A stretch of DNA of 64,000 nt from Microvirga sp052114605 (GCF_052114605.1 NZ_JBFRFB010000004.1:62001-126000); one strand, 5' to 3'. Positions 1 through 8,863 are shown, counted from the first letter of the stretch. Made by a program: numbers and translations. Notes: generated from the sequence alone by a model not told the origin.

Positions 1-327
1 GCTCTTGACGCGTACCTTCTCGGCATAGGCCCCCAGATGCGTCTCGCCGAGGCCCCAGCCGTTCAGCACCACAGCGTCGCCGGATTTGAAATCGGGACTC
101 GTGGACTGTTCCACGACGCCTACGAGATCGACGCCGGGGATCATGGGAAAGCGGCGCACTACCGGCGCCTTGCCGGTGAGCGCGAGGCCGTCCTTGTAAT
201 TCAGGGTCGAGTGCGACACGCGGACGGTGACGTCGCCGTCCATGAGATCGGCTTCATCGAAGGCGCGAATGCCGACCTGTTGACCCGCATCGCTCTTGTC
301 GATGACGAGCGCCTTGAACGTTCCCAT
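1..327 (-). CDS. Acrylyl-CoA reductase/YhdH-type zinc-free medium-chain oxidoreductase, N-terminal part
   Basis: The first 109 codons of a medium-chain dehydrogenase/reductase; the rest lies beyond the left edge. The N-terminal GroES-like domain is recognisable: NYKDGLALTGK near residue 45, then FPMIPGVDLVGVV, as in the YhdH/AcuI quinone oxidoreductase family. The family reduces enoyl or acrylyl-type substrates with NADPH in the cytoplasm. The ATG at 327 is preceded by a near-perfect Shine-Dalgarno AGGAGG. The catalytic and cofactor-binding half is not visible, so the substrate cannot be named; AcuI is the best guess by resemblance. Confidence 0.85.
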   Translation of the reverse strand, partial: MGTFKALVIDKSDAGQQVGIRAFDEADLMDGDVTVRVSHSTLNYKDGLALTGKAPVVRRFPMIPGVDLVGVVEQSTSPDFKSGDAVVLNGWGLGETHLGAYAEKVRVKS

Positions 328-402
328 GTGGAATCCTCCTCAGTCCCGATTTTGGAATGCAGGGAAGGACCGGGACAAGCGCCGTGCTCTTATCCCTTCG
401 CC

Positions 403-1647
403 TTACTCCGCAGGCTGAAGCGCCGGACCGCGCTCGACCGGACGCTCCTTGATCGGCAGGTTGATCAAGGCCGAGGCGATGCCGAGCGCGATGGAGAGCC
501 ACCAGACCAGACTGTAATTGCCGTAGACCTCGTAGAGGATGCCGCCGAGCCACACGCCGAGGAAGCCGCCGACCTGATGCGAGAAGAACGCGAAGCCGTA
601 GAGCATCGCCATGTAGCGCGTGCCGAACATCAGCATCACCAGGGACGATGTGGGCGGCACGGTGGAGAGCCACAGCAGGCCGATGGAAATGCCGAAGACA
701 ATCGAGGAGACCGGCGTAATCGGCAAGAGGATGAAGGCTGCGATGGCGACCGAGCGTCCAAGATAGATCCACGCGAGCAGCCAGCGCTTCGACATGCGCG
801 TGGACAGCCAGCCGGATGTGAGCGAGCCGAAGGCATTGGCGAGGCCGATGACGGCAAGCGTCCATCCGCCGATGGAGGCGGACAGGCCCGCATCACGCAG
901 GTAAGCGGGCAGATGCGCGGTGATGAAGGCGAGCTGGAAGCCGCAGGTGAAAAAGCCGAGCACCAGCAGCACATAGGAGCGATGCCGGAAGGCTTCCGTC
1001 AGCGCCTGTGCGATCGACTGGCCGGGAACGGGCTGAAGCCCGCCCTGCGATCCGGCGGATGCATTGGGCCGCGTCGCGAGGGAGATCGACAGGGGCAGGA
1101 CGATGAGGATCGAGCCTGCGAAGAGGATCAAGGTCTGCTGCCAGCCCACGGCATCGATGAGCACGTTGCCGATGGGCGGAAAGAGGAACTGGCCGAAGGA
1201 GCCAGCCGCCGTGCCCGCGCCGAAGGCCATGGGGCGCCACTTCTCAGGGAGAAGCTTGCTGAACGCGCCAAGCACCAGATTGAACGAGCAACCCGACAGG
1301 CCAAAGCCGATGAGCACGCCTGCACCCATGTGCAGGATGCCGGGCGTGGTCGCATAGGCCATCACCACAAGGCCCAGTGCGTAGAGCACAGCGCCAAGGC
1401 AGAGCACGCGCAGCGTCCCGAAGCGATCCGCAATCGCGCCCGCGAAGGGCTGTCCCACACCCCAGAGCAGATTCTGGATGGCAATGGCCAAGCTGAACGT
1501 GTCGCGTCCCCAGCCGAATTCCGTCGTCATCGGGATCTGGAAGAGGCCCGCCGAGGCCCGGGGCCCGAAGGTGATCAGGGCGATCAGACAGCCCGACAGA
1601 ACGATGAGTTCCGGCGAGACCCGGGACTGGGTGGCAGGTGTGGACAT
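403..1647 (-). CDS. MFS transporter, oxalate/formate antiporter-like
   Basis: A 414-residue integral membrane protein with the hydrophobic profile of a 12-helix major facilitator. It opens with a helix (LIVLSGCLIALITFG), has the loop 2-3 motif GAIADRFGTLRV near residue 70, and a polar central loop around residues 185-205 separating two six-helix halves. The start at 1647 (MSTPATQ) is preferred over an upstream extension rich in Cys and Arg that does not look like a membrane protein N-terminus; an AAGGG lies upstream. It sits behind the oxidoreductase on the same strand with a 75-nt gap. The substrate is unknown; the general look is of the oxalate/formate-monocarboxylate branch. Confidence 0.85.
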   Translation of the reverse strand: MSTPATQSRVSPELIVLSGCLIALITFGPRASAGLFQIPMTTEFGWGRDTFSLAIAIQNLLWGVGQPFAGAIADRFGTLRVLCLGAVLYALGLVVMAYATTPGILHMGAGVLIGFGLSGCSFNLVLGAFSKLLPEKWRPMAFGAGTAAGSFGQFLFPPIGNVLIDAVGWQQTLILFAGSILIVLPLSISLATRPNASAGSQGGLQPVPGQSIAQALTEAFRHRSYVLLVLGFFTCGFQLAFITAHLPAYLRDAGLSASIGGWTLAVIGLANAFGSLTSGWLSTRMSKRWLLAWIYLGRSVAIAAFILLPITPVSSIVFGISIGLLWLSTVPPTSSLVMLMFGTRYMAMLYGFAFFSHQVGGFLGVWLGGILYEVYGNYSLVWWLSIALGIASALINLPIKERPVERGPALQPAE

Positions 1648-1793
1648 CGGCGTGGCCCTTAGGGACGAAACAAGAGGCCGAAGACTAGCGCAACTCCCGC
1701 AGGCACAACATTGGAAATTTGTTGCGCAGACCATGAGCGACCGTGATGAATCGTAGGTGATTTTTCTTTATCGGCGCCGCTCGACAAGGACCC

Positions 1794-3026
1794 TCACGTT
1801 TGCCCCGGCTTCAGCTTGTAGAAGATGTGCCGGCCGATGACGTCCATTTTCTTCAAACGGCGCGCCCAGTAAGGCTTCACATAATCCGCATGGTAATGGG
1901 TCGCGCCGCCCACATCGGCCAGATAGGTCTTGCCTTCGAGCACGGCGGTGGCGACGCGCTTTGCGCGTTCCCATGAGAACGTATCGGTCGTGCGCAGGGC
2001 CTTGCCTTCGCAGGCGAAGGTGAACTGGCAGGCCAGGTGCCGGTGGCGGTTCTGGTAGACGACGCCGCAGATGGAGGACGGGTAGAGCCCGCTCTTCACG
2101 CGGTTGAGCACCACCTGGGCCACAGCCGCCTGCCCTGCTTCTGGCTCGCTGCGCGCCTCGAAATAGACGGCCTCGGCCAGGCAGCGCTGTTCCTTGTTCA
2201 TATTGTCGGGGTCGATGAGGTCGGCGTAGCGCGGGCGCTCGCCGTCATCGGATTTCGAGATGATGCTTTCGCCATAACCCTTGTCGAGGCGCGGCGATTG
2301 CAGCGAGACGGGCGCCGCGGCGATCTCGATGGGCGTAGCCTCCACAGGAGCGGGCGTCGTGGACGAGAGGGTTACGGCGCGCTTGACCATCGGAGTCGTG
2401 GGGCTGGCCGATGCGCCCGTCGAGCCGGCTGCGGCTGCCGCCGGTGATTGCACGGATGTCGATTGGCGCGTGGTGGTGAATTCGGGAGCTTCCCATGGCT
2501 CGAAAGCCTGCTCCATTTCAGGCGCTTCGAACTCGCCTTCCATGAGAATGGTGGGCGGCAGCAGGCGTTCGTCCTGGCCGAAGAGGAGACGGGACTCGCC
2601 GACCTGCTCGAGGGAGGAGCGCATCTGGTTCGCACGGAGGGAGAGCGTCACGCGCGCCACCAGCGGATCGCCTTTGCCTGTGCGTTCCACGACCGGGTCG
2701 CCTCCCGCGCCGGCCTTGCGGTCCGCCTTCGGAATTACGGCATTCGCCGACGCGTCGGGAAGATCATAGCGCGGCAGGCTCCGCAGGATATCGCGTCCGA
2801 GGTCGAGACGGCCTCCGGCGATGGAAGCGGTGATCGGCGGAACGAGCGCGGCCTGGTTGAGATAGGCCACTGCATTGCGGGGGGAGAAGCTCACGCCCGC
2901 CTGAATGTCGTTGCTGGCGGAAGCCGTGAACGAGATCAGGAGCCCGGTGGCGAGCGCCCAGGGCGCCGTTGTGGCGCAGATCCATCTCACCCGTGAGCGA
3001 CGATTCCGAACTCGCACGCGATACAC
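1794..3026 (-). CDS. SleB-family cell wall hydrolase
   Basis: A 410-residue exported protein that probably cleaves peptidoglycan. An Arg-rich N-terminus is followed by a hydrophobic segment at about 17-37 (signal peptide or anchor). A low-complexity Pro/Ala/Thr-rich linker runs to about residue 265. The C-terminal 130 residues form the Hydrolase_2 (SleB/CwlJ) domain: AEAVYFEARSEP, then AVAQVVLNRV, CQFTFAC, and GGATHYHADYVKPYWA. The conserved Glu in YFEAR is the expected catalytic acid. The frame begins with GTG at 3026; a slightly later GTG is possible. In alphaproteobacteria these hydrolases are growth or division related rather than sporulation related. Confidence 0.85.
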   Translation of the reverse strand: MYRVRVRNRRSRVRWICATTAPWALATGLLISFTASASNDIQAGVSFSPRNAVAYLNQAALVPPITASIAGGRLDLGRDILRSLPRYDLPDASANAVIPKADRKAGAGGDPVVERTGKGDPLVARVTLSLRANQMRSSLEQVGESRLLFGQDERLLPPTILMEGEFEAPEMEQAFEPWEAPEFTTTRQSTSVQSPAAAAAGSTGASASPTTPMVKRAVTLSSTTPAPVEATPIEIAAAPVSLQSPRLDKGYGESIISKSDDGERPRYADLIDPDNMNKEQRCLAEAVYFEARSEPEAGQAAVAQVVLNRVKSGLYPSSICGVVYQNRHRHLACQFTFACEGKALRTTDTFSWERAKRVATAVLEGKTYLADVGGATHYHADYVKPYWARRLKKMDVIGRHIFYKLKPGQT

Positions 3027-3121
3027 CCTACAAAAACAAACTCGGCGAGCATCCGACAGGAACGCCCGACTTCCTTATGGTTATCGCGGGTTAAGGTTGA
3101 TGGGTGGTTAAGAAGCCTTCC

Positions 3122-3958
3122 CTACTCCGCCGCCCTTGCTGCGGCAGACTGCCGCTTCGCCGTAATGCGCCTCAAGGCATCCGCCGTTCCCTCGTCGGCC
3201 GGAAAGAAGGCCTCAATGGCGAGTTCAGACAGGGTCACGTCCACGGGCGTCCCGAAGATCGTGGTGGTACTGAAGAGGGTCAGCACGCCCTCCTCCGTCA
3301 TCAGCTGCAGCGGCACGACGATACCGGCATAATCATGCGCGGGCTTCTTGGCACGGACAGCCGCATCTGGCGTCGGATAGGCCAGCAATTCCTCGGCGAG
3401 CGCGGCAAGCACCGCATCGCCCGTCGCATCCACCTGATGACGCAGGCGCTCGACCAAGTGGCCCCGCCACTCGGTGAAATTCACGATGCGTCGCGCCATG
3501 CCGGTGGGGTGAATGCTGAGACGCAGCACGTTGACCGGTGGCTTCAGCAGTGCCGGATCGACGTCCCCGACAAGCGACATCAGAGCATCGTTGGCCGATA
3601 CGAGCGACCAATGCCGGTCGACGGCGAGCGCCGGATAAGGCTCGTGCCCCTTGAGCACGAGATCGACGGCTTGGCGCATGCCGGCAAGCGCGGGATCGTC
3701 GAGCGAGCGCTGCGAATAGACCGGCGCAAAGCCTGCAGCCACCAGCATGATGTTGCGCTCGCGCAGCGGCATGTCGAGCTTCTCGGAGAGCAGCAGCACC
3801 ATGTCGCGGCTCGGCTGCGAGCGGCCCGTTTCGAGAAAGCTCAGATGCCGCGTCGAGATCTCGGCCTCAAGCGCCAGATCCATCTGACTCATGCGCCGCC
3901 GCTGGCGCCATTCGCGCAGGTAATCGCCGACATGCTGGGTGGGGGTGCTCGTTTTCAT
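3122..3958 (-). CDS. XRE-family regulator with MmyB-like ligand-binding domain
   Basis: A 278-residue transcription factor. Residues 8-65 form a Cro/CI-type helix-turn-helix (LREWRQRRRMSQMDLALEAE, then STRHLSFLETGRSQPSRD). The remainder matches the MmyB-like/MLTR ligand-binding domain, including PALAVDRHWSLVSAN and the NVLRLSIHPTGMARRIVN stretch. Such proteins are usually repressors or activators of a neighbouring gene that bind fatty-acid-like ligands. The ATG at 3958 is chosen because the HTH normally starts within about 10 residues. It is divergent from the small membrane protein at 4086; the 127-nt gap probably holds the shared operator. Confidence 0.9.
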   Translation of the reverse strand: MKTSTPTQHVGDYLREWRQRRRMSQMDLALEAEISTRHLSFLETGRSQPSRDMVLLLSEKLDMPLRERNIMLVAAGFAPVYSQRSLDDPALAGMRQAVDLVLKGHEPYPALAVDRHWSLVSANDALMSLVGDVDPALLKPPVNVLRLSIHPTGMARRIVNFTEWRGHLVERLRHQVDATGDAVLAALAEELLAYPTPDAAVRAKKPAHDYAGIVVPLQLMTEEGVLTLFSTTTIFGTPVDVTLSELAIEAFFPADEGTADALRRITAKRQSAAARAAE

Positions 3959-4085
3959 GGGGGGAGCATAGCGCGGCCTGAACCACACTTCCATGACCTC
4001 CGAGGTAATCGACCCGCTTCTCAAGGGGCGGCATCCTTCCATGCAGGTTGAAAGTCTCAACCGAGTTTTTCAAAAGGAGCCTGTC

Positions 4086-4487
4086 ATGATGTCGATCCAG
4101 TCCTCCCCGTTGCTTCGCCAAGCCCTTCTGGCCGATGCCACCACCAGCGCCGCCTTCGGTTTTCTGATGCTGATTGCAGCAGGCCCGCTCGGAGGGCTGC
4201 TCGGGCTGCCGGAGATGCTGCTACGGATCGCGGGACTCGTGCTTCTGCCCTTTGCGGCTTTTCTCGCTTGGCTCGGACTGCGCGAGCAGGTTCAGAAGCC
4301 TCTCGTGTGGGCGGTGGTGGTCGTGAACGCGCTCTGGGTCATCGACAGTATCCTGCTTCTCGTGAGCGGATGGGTTCAGCCTACCACGGCAGGCTATGCC
4401 TTCGTGATCATGCAGGCGCTTGCGGTGCTGATGTATGCGGAATTTCAGTTCATCGGCTTGCGTCGGTCGGCGGAAGCGATGGCGTGA
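4086..4487 (+). CDS. Small four-helix membrane protein, function unknown
   Basis: A 133-residue, very hydrophobic protein with four predicted transmembrane segments (about 19-40, 45-65, 72-95, 100-120) and almost no soluble part. I do not recognise a characterised family; it resembles hypothetical integral membrane proteins found beside MmyB-type regulators. The start at 4086 is set by AAGGAG six bases upstream; a second ATG follows immediately. Divergence from the XRE regulator at 3958 suggests it is the regulator's target. It could report on or respond to a hydrophobic ligand, but this is inference from position only. Confidence 0.75.
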   Translation: MMSIQSSPLLRQALLADATTSAAFGFLMLIAAGPLGGLLGLPEMLLRIAGLVLLPFAAFLAWLGLREQVQKPLVWAVVVVNALWVIDSILLLVSGWVQPTTAGYAFVIMQALAVLMYAEFQFIGLRRSAEAMA

Positions 4488-4510
4488 GGCATCATGCTGA
4501 ACACCTGACT

Positions 4511-4652
4511 GTCATCCCGGACGGCGAAGCCGATCCGGGATCGTTGGCAGAATAGGACACTGCGCTTACTCCCTCCCCCTTGCGGGGAGGGAAGCCGCGC
4601 GCTCTATCCTGCACACGATCCCGGATCTGCGCTGCGCTTCGTCCGGGATGAC
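4511..4652. repeat. REP-like inverted repeat pair, GTCATCCCGGACG family
   Basis: The left arm at 4511-4543 begins GTCATCCCGGACG and contains GATCCGGGATCG. The right arm at 4616-4652 is its near-perfect reverse complement, ending CGTCCGGGATGAC. Between them lies a small C-rich/G-rich palindrome (CCTCCCCCTTGCGGGGAGG). The left arm recurs almost exactly at 18854, including the trailing GATCGTTGGCAGAAT. The sequence lies between the stops of two convergent genes, as expected for REP/BIME-like elements. Confidence 0.75.
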
Positions 4653-4667
4653 GATGTGGGAATGTAT

Positions 4668-5018
4668 TTACCGATCTCGCCCGTTGAACGGCACCGGCTT
4701 TACGTCAGCCAGATCAATCGTCTCCAGGCAGCGGATGTTGATCACCGCCATCTCTTGGCCGTTCGGCGCCTTGCCTTCGCCGAAAGGCGCGCAGCCGCAG
4801 GTGGCGCAGAAGCGGTGGCGGACGTTGTGGGTGTTGAAGAGATAGGTGGTCAGGTTGTCCTCGCCCTGGATCACCTTCATCGCTGCGCGCGGAGCGAAGG
4901 ACAGGAGATAGCCCTTGCGGCTGCAGATCGAGCAGTTGCATTCGATCACCTGATCGAGATCCGCCTCGACCTCGATAACCACCTTGCCGCAATGGCACGA
5001 ACCCTTGTGCAGCGTCAT
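4668..5018 (-). CDS. GFA-family (glutathione-dependent formaldehyde-activating enzyme-like) zinc protein
   Basis: A 116-residue single-domain protein with the cysteine layout of the GFA/CENP-V fold: SCHCG at about 7-11, ECNCSICSRKG at about 26-36, and FCATCGCAPFG at about 71-81. These Cys bind structural zinc. The founding member was described as an S-(hydroxymethyl)glutathione synthase, but most members lack proven activity. This one is of minimal length. It follows the ppdK gene and the small membrane gene on the same strand with short gaps (24 nt) and could be co-transcribed with them. Function beyond the family name is not inferable. Confidence 0.9.
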   Translation of the reverse strand: MTLHKGSCHCGKVVIEVEADLDQVIECNCSICSRKGYLLSFAPRAAMKVIQGEDNLTTYLFNTHNVRHRFCATCGCAPFGEGKAPNGQEMAVINIRCLETIDLADVKPVPFNGRDR

Positions 5019-5042
5019 TATTCTTCCCCGTTTTCGCCCTCG

Positions 5043-5318
5043 TTATCCGAGCGCCGTCATCACCGTCACGATGAGGCCCGCGCCGATCACCGCCACGAAC
5101 CGGTCGCCCATGGTGAGGGGTTCCACCCTCCCCTGAGCCGCCATCTGGCCGATGATCATATCGAGGATGAGGGAAACCGCAAACGGCCATGCCGCGGGCG
5201 GCACGGCCATATGCTGCCATTCGGGGCGTTGCAGCATGACGAGGCCGATCACGATGCCGGAAACCAGCACCGCGCCGATATAGATGAGACGGCTTTTCGA
5301 CATCGTCATGCGCGTCAT
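5043..5318 (-). CDS. Small membrane protein translationally coupled to ppdK
   Basis: A 91-residue protein with an N-terminal hydrophobic segment (LIYIGAVLVSGIVIGLVML, about 9-27), a central amphipathic hydrophobic stretch and a hydrophobic C-terminus. I recognise no family. The ATG at 5318 overlaps the ppdK stop (TGATG arrangement), which favours coupling: ribosomes finishing ppdK can restart here. A TTG one codon upstream is possible but unnecessary. The tight junction suggests expression alongside pyruvate phosphate dikinase, but nothing in the protein itself links it to that enzyme. Confidence 0.65.
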   Translation of the reverse strand: MTRMTMSKSRLIYIGAVLVSGIVIGLVMLQRPEWQHMAVPPAAWPFAVSLILDMIIGQMAAQGRVEPLTMGDRFVAVIGAGLIVTVMTALG

Positions 5319-7996
5319 CAAGCCTGGCTCGCGGCCTTGTTGCCCAGCGCCGCCTGCGCTGCGGCAAGGCGGGCGATCGGCACGCGATAAGGCGAGCAGG
5401 ACACGTAATCGAGGCCCGCCTCCTGGCAGAAATGGATCGAGGCCGGATCGCCGCCATGCTCGCCGCAGATACCGAGCTTGATGTTCGGCCTCGTCTTCTT
5501 GCCGCGCTCCACCGCGAGTTTCACCAGTTCGCCCACGCCTTCCTGGTCGATGGTGACGAACGGATCAGCGGGCAGCAGGCCCTTCTGCGTGTACGGGCCG
5601 AGGAACGAGGCCGCATCATCGCGCGAGATGCCGAGCGTAGTCTGCGTGAGATCGTTGGTGCCGAAGGAGAAGAACTCCGCCGATTCCGCGATCTCGCCCG
5701 CACGAAGCGCCGCGCGGGGCAGCTCGATCATCGTGCCGACCTGATACTCGACCTTCACGCCGCTTTCCTTGGCGACAGCCTCGGCCATGGCGACGATGCG
5801 ATCCTTCACCAGATCGAGCTCCGCCTTCGCCATGACGAGCGGCACCATGACCTCCGGCACCACCGGCTGACCGGTCGTCTTGCCGGCTTCCACCGCCGCT
5901 TCGAAGATGGCGCGCGCCTGCATCTCGGCGATCTCCGGATAGGCGACCGCGAGACGGCAGCCCCGGAAGCCGAGCATCGGGTTGAACTCGTGCAGTTCGG
6001 ACGCGCGGCGCTTCAGCTTCTCGACCGACGCATTCATGGCTTTTGCGACTTCCTGCATCTCCTCTTCCGAGTGCGGCAGGAACTCGTGCAGCGGGGGATC
6101 GAGCAGGCGGATCGTGACCGGCAGACCGCTCATGATCGTGAACAGCTCGACGAAGTCCTTGCGCTGCATGGGCAGCAATTTGCTGAGCGCCGCGCGGCGT
6201 CCCGCCTCGTCGTCGGAGAGGATCATCTCACGCACTGCGATGATGCGGTCGCCCTCGAAGAACATGTGCTCCGTGCGGCAAAGGCCGATGCCTTCGGCAC
6301 CGAAATTGCGCGCGGTCTTGGCATCGAGCGGCGTTTCCGCATTGGCGCGCACCTTCATGTGGCGCACCTTGTCGGCCCAGCCCATGAGGGTCGCGAACTC
6401 GCCCGACAGCTCAGGCTCCAGCATCTTCACCTGACCGAGCAGCACCTGGCCGTTCGAGCCGTCGATGGTGAGAACCTCGCCCTTGTTCAGCGTCTGGCCC
6501 GCGATGGACATGGTCTGCTTGGCGTAATCCACGCGGATCGAGCCCGCGCCGGACACACACGGCTTGCCCATGCCGCGCGCGACCACCGCCGCGTGCGAGG
6601 TCATGCCGCCGCGCGTGGTGAGAATGCCCTCGGCCGCATGCATGCCGTGAATGTCCTCAGGCGAGGTTTCGACGCGCACGAGAATGACCTTGCGCCCCGC
6701 CTTCTTCGCGGCCTCCGCATCGTCGGAGTTGAACACGATCTCGCCGGACGCCGCACCCGGCGATGCGGGCAGGCCCGTGGCGATGATCTTGCGCTCGGCC
6801 TTGGGATCGATGGTGGGATGAAGCAACTGGTCGAGCGCCGCAGGCTCGACGCGGGTCACCGCCTCCTCCTGCGTGATCAGACCTTCGGAGGCCAGCTCCA
6901 CGGCGATGCGCAGGGCCGCTTTCGCGGTGCGCTTGCCGTTGCGGGTCTGGAGCATCCAGAGCTTGCCCTTTTCTACCGTGAATTCCATGTCCTGCATGTC
7001 ACGGTAATGCTTTTCGAGAATGCCGTAGATGCGCACGAGCTCGTTGTAGGCGTCGGGCATCTCGCCTTCCATCGAAGGCTTGTTGGAGCCCGATGCGATG
7101 CGTGCCTTCTCGGTGATATCCTGCGGCGTGCGGATGCCCGCCACCACGTCCTCGCCCTGCGCATTGATAAGGAACTCGCCGTAGAGCTCGCTCTCGCCGG
7201 TAGAGGGATTGCGCGTGAAGGCGACGCCGGTGGCGGAGGTCTCGCCCATGTTGCCGAATACCATGGCCTGCACATTCACCGCCGTGCCCCAGCTCGCTGG
7301 GATGGCGTGCAGCTCGCGGTACTTGATGGCGCGGTTGTTCATCCAGGAGCCGAACACGGCGCCGATGGCGCCCCAGAGCTGCTCGTGCGGATCCTGCGGG
7401 AAGGGTTTGCCGAGTTCCTTCTCGACCAGCACCTTGTAGCGCGGGAGAATGGCCTTCCAGTCCTCTGCGGTCATGTCCGTGTCGAGGGTGTAGCCCTTGC
7501 GGTCCTTGAACTCGTCGAGCACTTCCTCGAAATGGTGGTGCGAGAGATCGAGCACCACGTTGGAATACATGGTGATGAAGCGGCGGTAGGAATCGTAGGC
7601 GAAACGCTCGTCGCCCGCGCCCTTGGCGAGAGCACCCACGGTCACGTCGTTAAGGCCGAGATTAAGCACCGTGTCCATCATGCCCGGCATCGATGCGCGG
7701 GCGCCGGAGCGGACGGAGACGAGAAGCGGGTTGTCGGCATCGCCGAAGGTGCGGCCTGTAAGCTTGCCAATGTAAGCGAGGGCTTTTTCGACCTGGGTCT
7801 TCAATTCCTCCGGATAGGAATTGCCGTGGTCGTAATAATAGGTGCAGACTTCCGTGGTGATGGTGAAGCCGGGTGGAACCGGCAATCCGAGATTGGACAT
7901 CTCGGCGAGGTTCGCCCCCTTGCCGCCAAGCAGATTCTTCATCCCCGCCTGGCCTTCGGCCTTACCGTCACCGAAGGTGTAAACCCACTGCGTCAT
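5318..7996 (-). CDS. ppdK: Pyruvate, phosphate dikinase
   Basis: Catalyses the reversible conversion of pyruvate, ATP and phosphate to phosphoenolpyruvate, AMP and diphosphate in the cytoplasm. The 892-residue length fits the family. An N-terminal ATP-grasp domain begins with LLGGKGANLAEM near residue 22. The swivelling phosphohistidine domain carries GGMTSHAAVVARG with His near 468. The PEP/pyruvate-binding TIM barrel contains GLCRTEHMFF and ends with GICGEHGGDP, which holds the catalytic Cys region. The ATG at 7996 (MTQWVYTFG) is the standard start; the longer frame upstream is non-homologous. In alphaproteobacteria the enzyme often supports gluconeogenesis from C2-C4 substrates. Confidence 0.98.
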   Translation of the reverse strand: MTQWVYTFGDGKAEGQAGMKNLLGGKGANLAEMSNLGLPVPPGFTITTEVCTYYYDHGNSYPEELKTQVEKALAYIGKLTGRTFGDADNPLLVSVRSGARASMPGMMDTVLNLGLNDVTVGALAKGAGDERFAYDSYRRFITMYSNVVLDLSHHHFEEVLDEFKDRKGYTLDTDMTAEDWKAILPRYKVLVEKELGKPFPQDPHEQLWGAIGAVFGSWMNNRAIKYRELHAIPASWGTAVNVQAMVFGNMGETSATGVAFTRNPSTGESELYGEFLINAQGEDVVAGIRTPQDITEKARIASGSNKPSMEGEMPDAYNELVRIYGILEKHYRDMQDMEFTVEKGKLWMLQTRNGKRTAKAALRIAVELASEGLITQEEAVTRVEPAALDQLLHPTIDPKAERKIIATGLPASPGAASGEIVFNSDDAEAAKKAGRKVILVRVETSPEDIHGMHAAEGILTTRGGMTSHAAVVARGMGKPCVSGAGSIRVDYAKQTMSIAGQTLNKGEVLTIDGSNGQVLLGQVKMLEPELSGEFATLMGWADKVRHMKVRANAETPLDAKTARNFGAEGIGLCRTEHMFFEGDRIIAVREMILSDDEAGRRAALSKLLPMQRKDFVELFTIMSGLPVTIRLLDPPLHEFLPHSEEEMQEVAKAMNASVEKLKRRASELHEFNPMLGFRGCRLAVAYPEIAEMQARAIFEAAVEAGKTTGQPVVPEVMVPLVMAKAELDLVKDRIVAMAEAVAKESGVKVEYQVGTMIELPRAALRAGEIAESAEFFSFGTNDLTQTTLGISRDDAASFLGPYTQKGLLPADPFVTIDQEGVGELVKLAVERGKKTRPNIKLGICGEHGGDPASIHFCQEAGLDYVSCSPYRVPIARLAAAQAALGNKAASQA

Positions 7997-8164
7997 CGCT
8001 CGACCCCTTGGCTCTATAAACGCCCTGCTGCAGCGCAGGTGTTGGCTTGAAGCATGTAGGGCCCAAACGCAAGCTGAACAGCCAAGGTTCCTTAGTTGCA
8101 TAGAGGGTGCCGACGGGGCCGTTCAAGGGGAAACGGCTCCCTGCCGGAAACATTGTTCCGCAAA

Positions 8165-8190
8165 TAAAAATAGCCGGGACATGCCCGGCC
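8165..8190 (-). terminator. Rho-independent terminator of the L,D-transpeptidase gene
   Basis: Read on the minus strand, a 6-bp GC stem (GCCGGG/CCCGGC, five-base loop) at 8173-8189 is followed by TATTTTTATTT. It lies 26 nt beyond the stop of the gene at 8216. Confidence 0.75.
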
Positions 8191-8215
8191 ATTCTGGAAT
8201 TTCTGCAACCCCGTA

Positions 8216-8863
8216 TCAGACGCGGTAGCGGCCGTTGCGCTTCACGTAGACCGTGGTGCCGGCGGGAACGCGCTCGTAAAGGTCGACCACGTCCTCGTTG
8301 AGCATGCGCACGCAGCCGGAGGAGACCTGTTCGCCGATGCTCCAGGGCTCGTTGGTGCCGTGGATGCGGAACAGGATGTCCTGACCGTTCTGGTAGAGAT
8401 ACAGCGCACGGGCGCCGAGGGGATTGTCGAGGCCGGCCTCGCGGTGTTCCGGCAGATCCGGGTTGATGCCCTTCATGGTCTTGGTGGGGCGCCAGGCGGG
8501 CCACACGCCCTTGCGGCCGACCGAGGCCACGCCCTTCCAGGAAAAGCCCTGTTTGCCGACGCCGACGCCGTAGCGAATCGCCTTCTTGTCGGGCTGCACG
8601 AGGTAGAGATGCCGCTCGTCGATATCGACCACGATGGAGCCGGGCTTCTCGGGGCCATCGTAATTGACCGTCTGCTTGGCGTATTTCGCATCCATCAGCC
8701 TGCGGTCGACCAGCGGCACATCGAAGGGCTGATCGGGCATGGAGCCGATATACCAGGCGGCATCCTCGGTCGCCGCCACCTCGACGGGGGCGGGCTGCTG
8801 GGCTGTTTGGCAGGCGGCGAGAGAGGCGCTCAGGAGAGCGCCGAGAAGCAGGCGTCGGAACAT
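8216..8863 (-). CDS. L,D-transpeptidase (YkuD/ErfK family) lipoprotein
   Basis: A 215-residue envelope enzyme that probably forms 3-3 peptidoglycan cross-links or attaches proteins to peptidoglycan. The N-terminus is a lipoprotein signal with lipobox LAAC (Cys about 18). The YkuD catalytic domain occupies about residues 75-213 and shows the signature HGTNEPWSIGEQVSSGCVRM, with the active Cys in SSGCVRM near residue 187 and the upstream His in IHGT. The gene stands alone between ppdK and glyS and has its own terminator. Rhizobiales rely heavily on L,D-transpeptidases for polar growth, so this is expected content. Confidence 0.95.
   Translation of the reverse strand: MFRRLLLGALLSASLAACQTAQQPAPVEVAATEDAAWYIGSMPDQPFDVPLVDRRLMDAKYAKQTVNYDGPEKPGSIVVDIDERHLYLVQPDKKAIRYGVGVGKQGFSWKGVASVGRKGVWPAWRPTKTMKGINPDLPEHREAGLDNPLGARALYLYQNGQDILFRIHGTNEPWSIGEQVSSGCVRMLNEDVVDLYERVPAGTTVYVKRNGRYRV

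Noticed and set aside
37..1662. A 541-codon plus-strand frame over the MFS gene
   Set aside because: Very rich in Glu, Arg, Gly and Ala with no hydrophobic core; it is the shadow of the transporter on the other strand.
3080..3121. Two TTAAG motifs upstream of the cell wall hydrolase as a CtrA site
   Set aside because: TTAA spacing is 13 bases and the second half lacks the final C, so it is far from the consensus.
4511..4652. Inverted repeat as an insertion sequence or CRISPR unit
   Set aside because: There is no transposase gene, target duplication or regular spacer pattern; the dispersed copies fit REP-like elements better.
5432..8050. An 872-codon plus-strand open frame
   Set aside because: Antisense to ppdK in the same codon register; composition is typical of shadow frames and no domain is seen.
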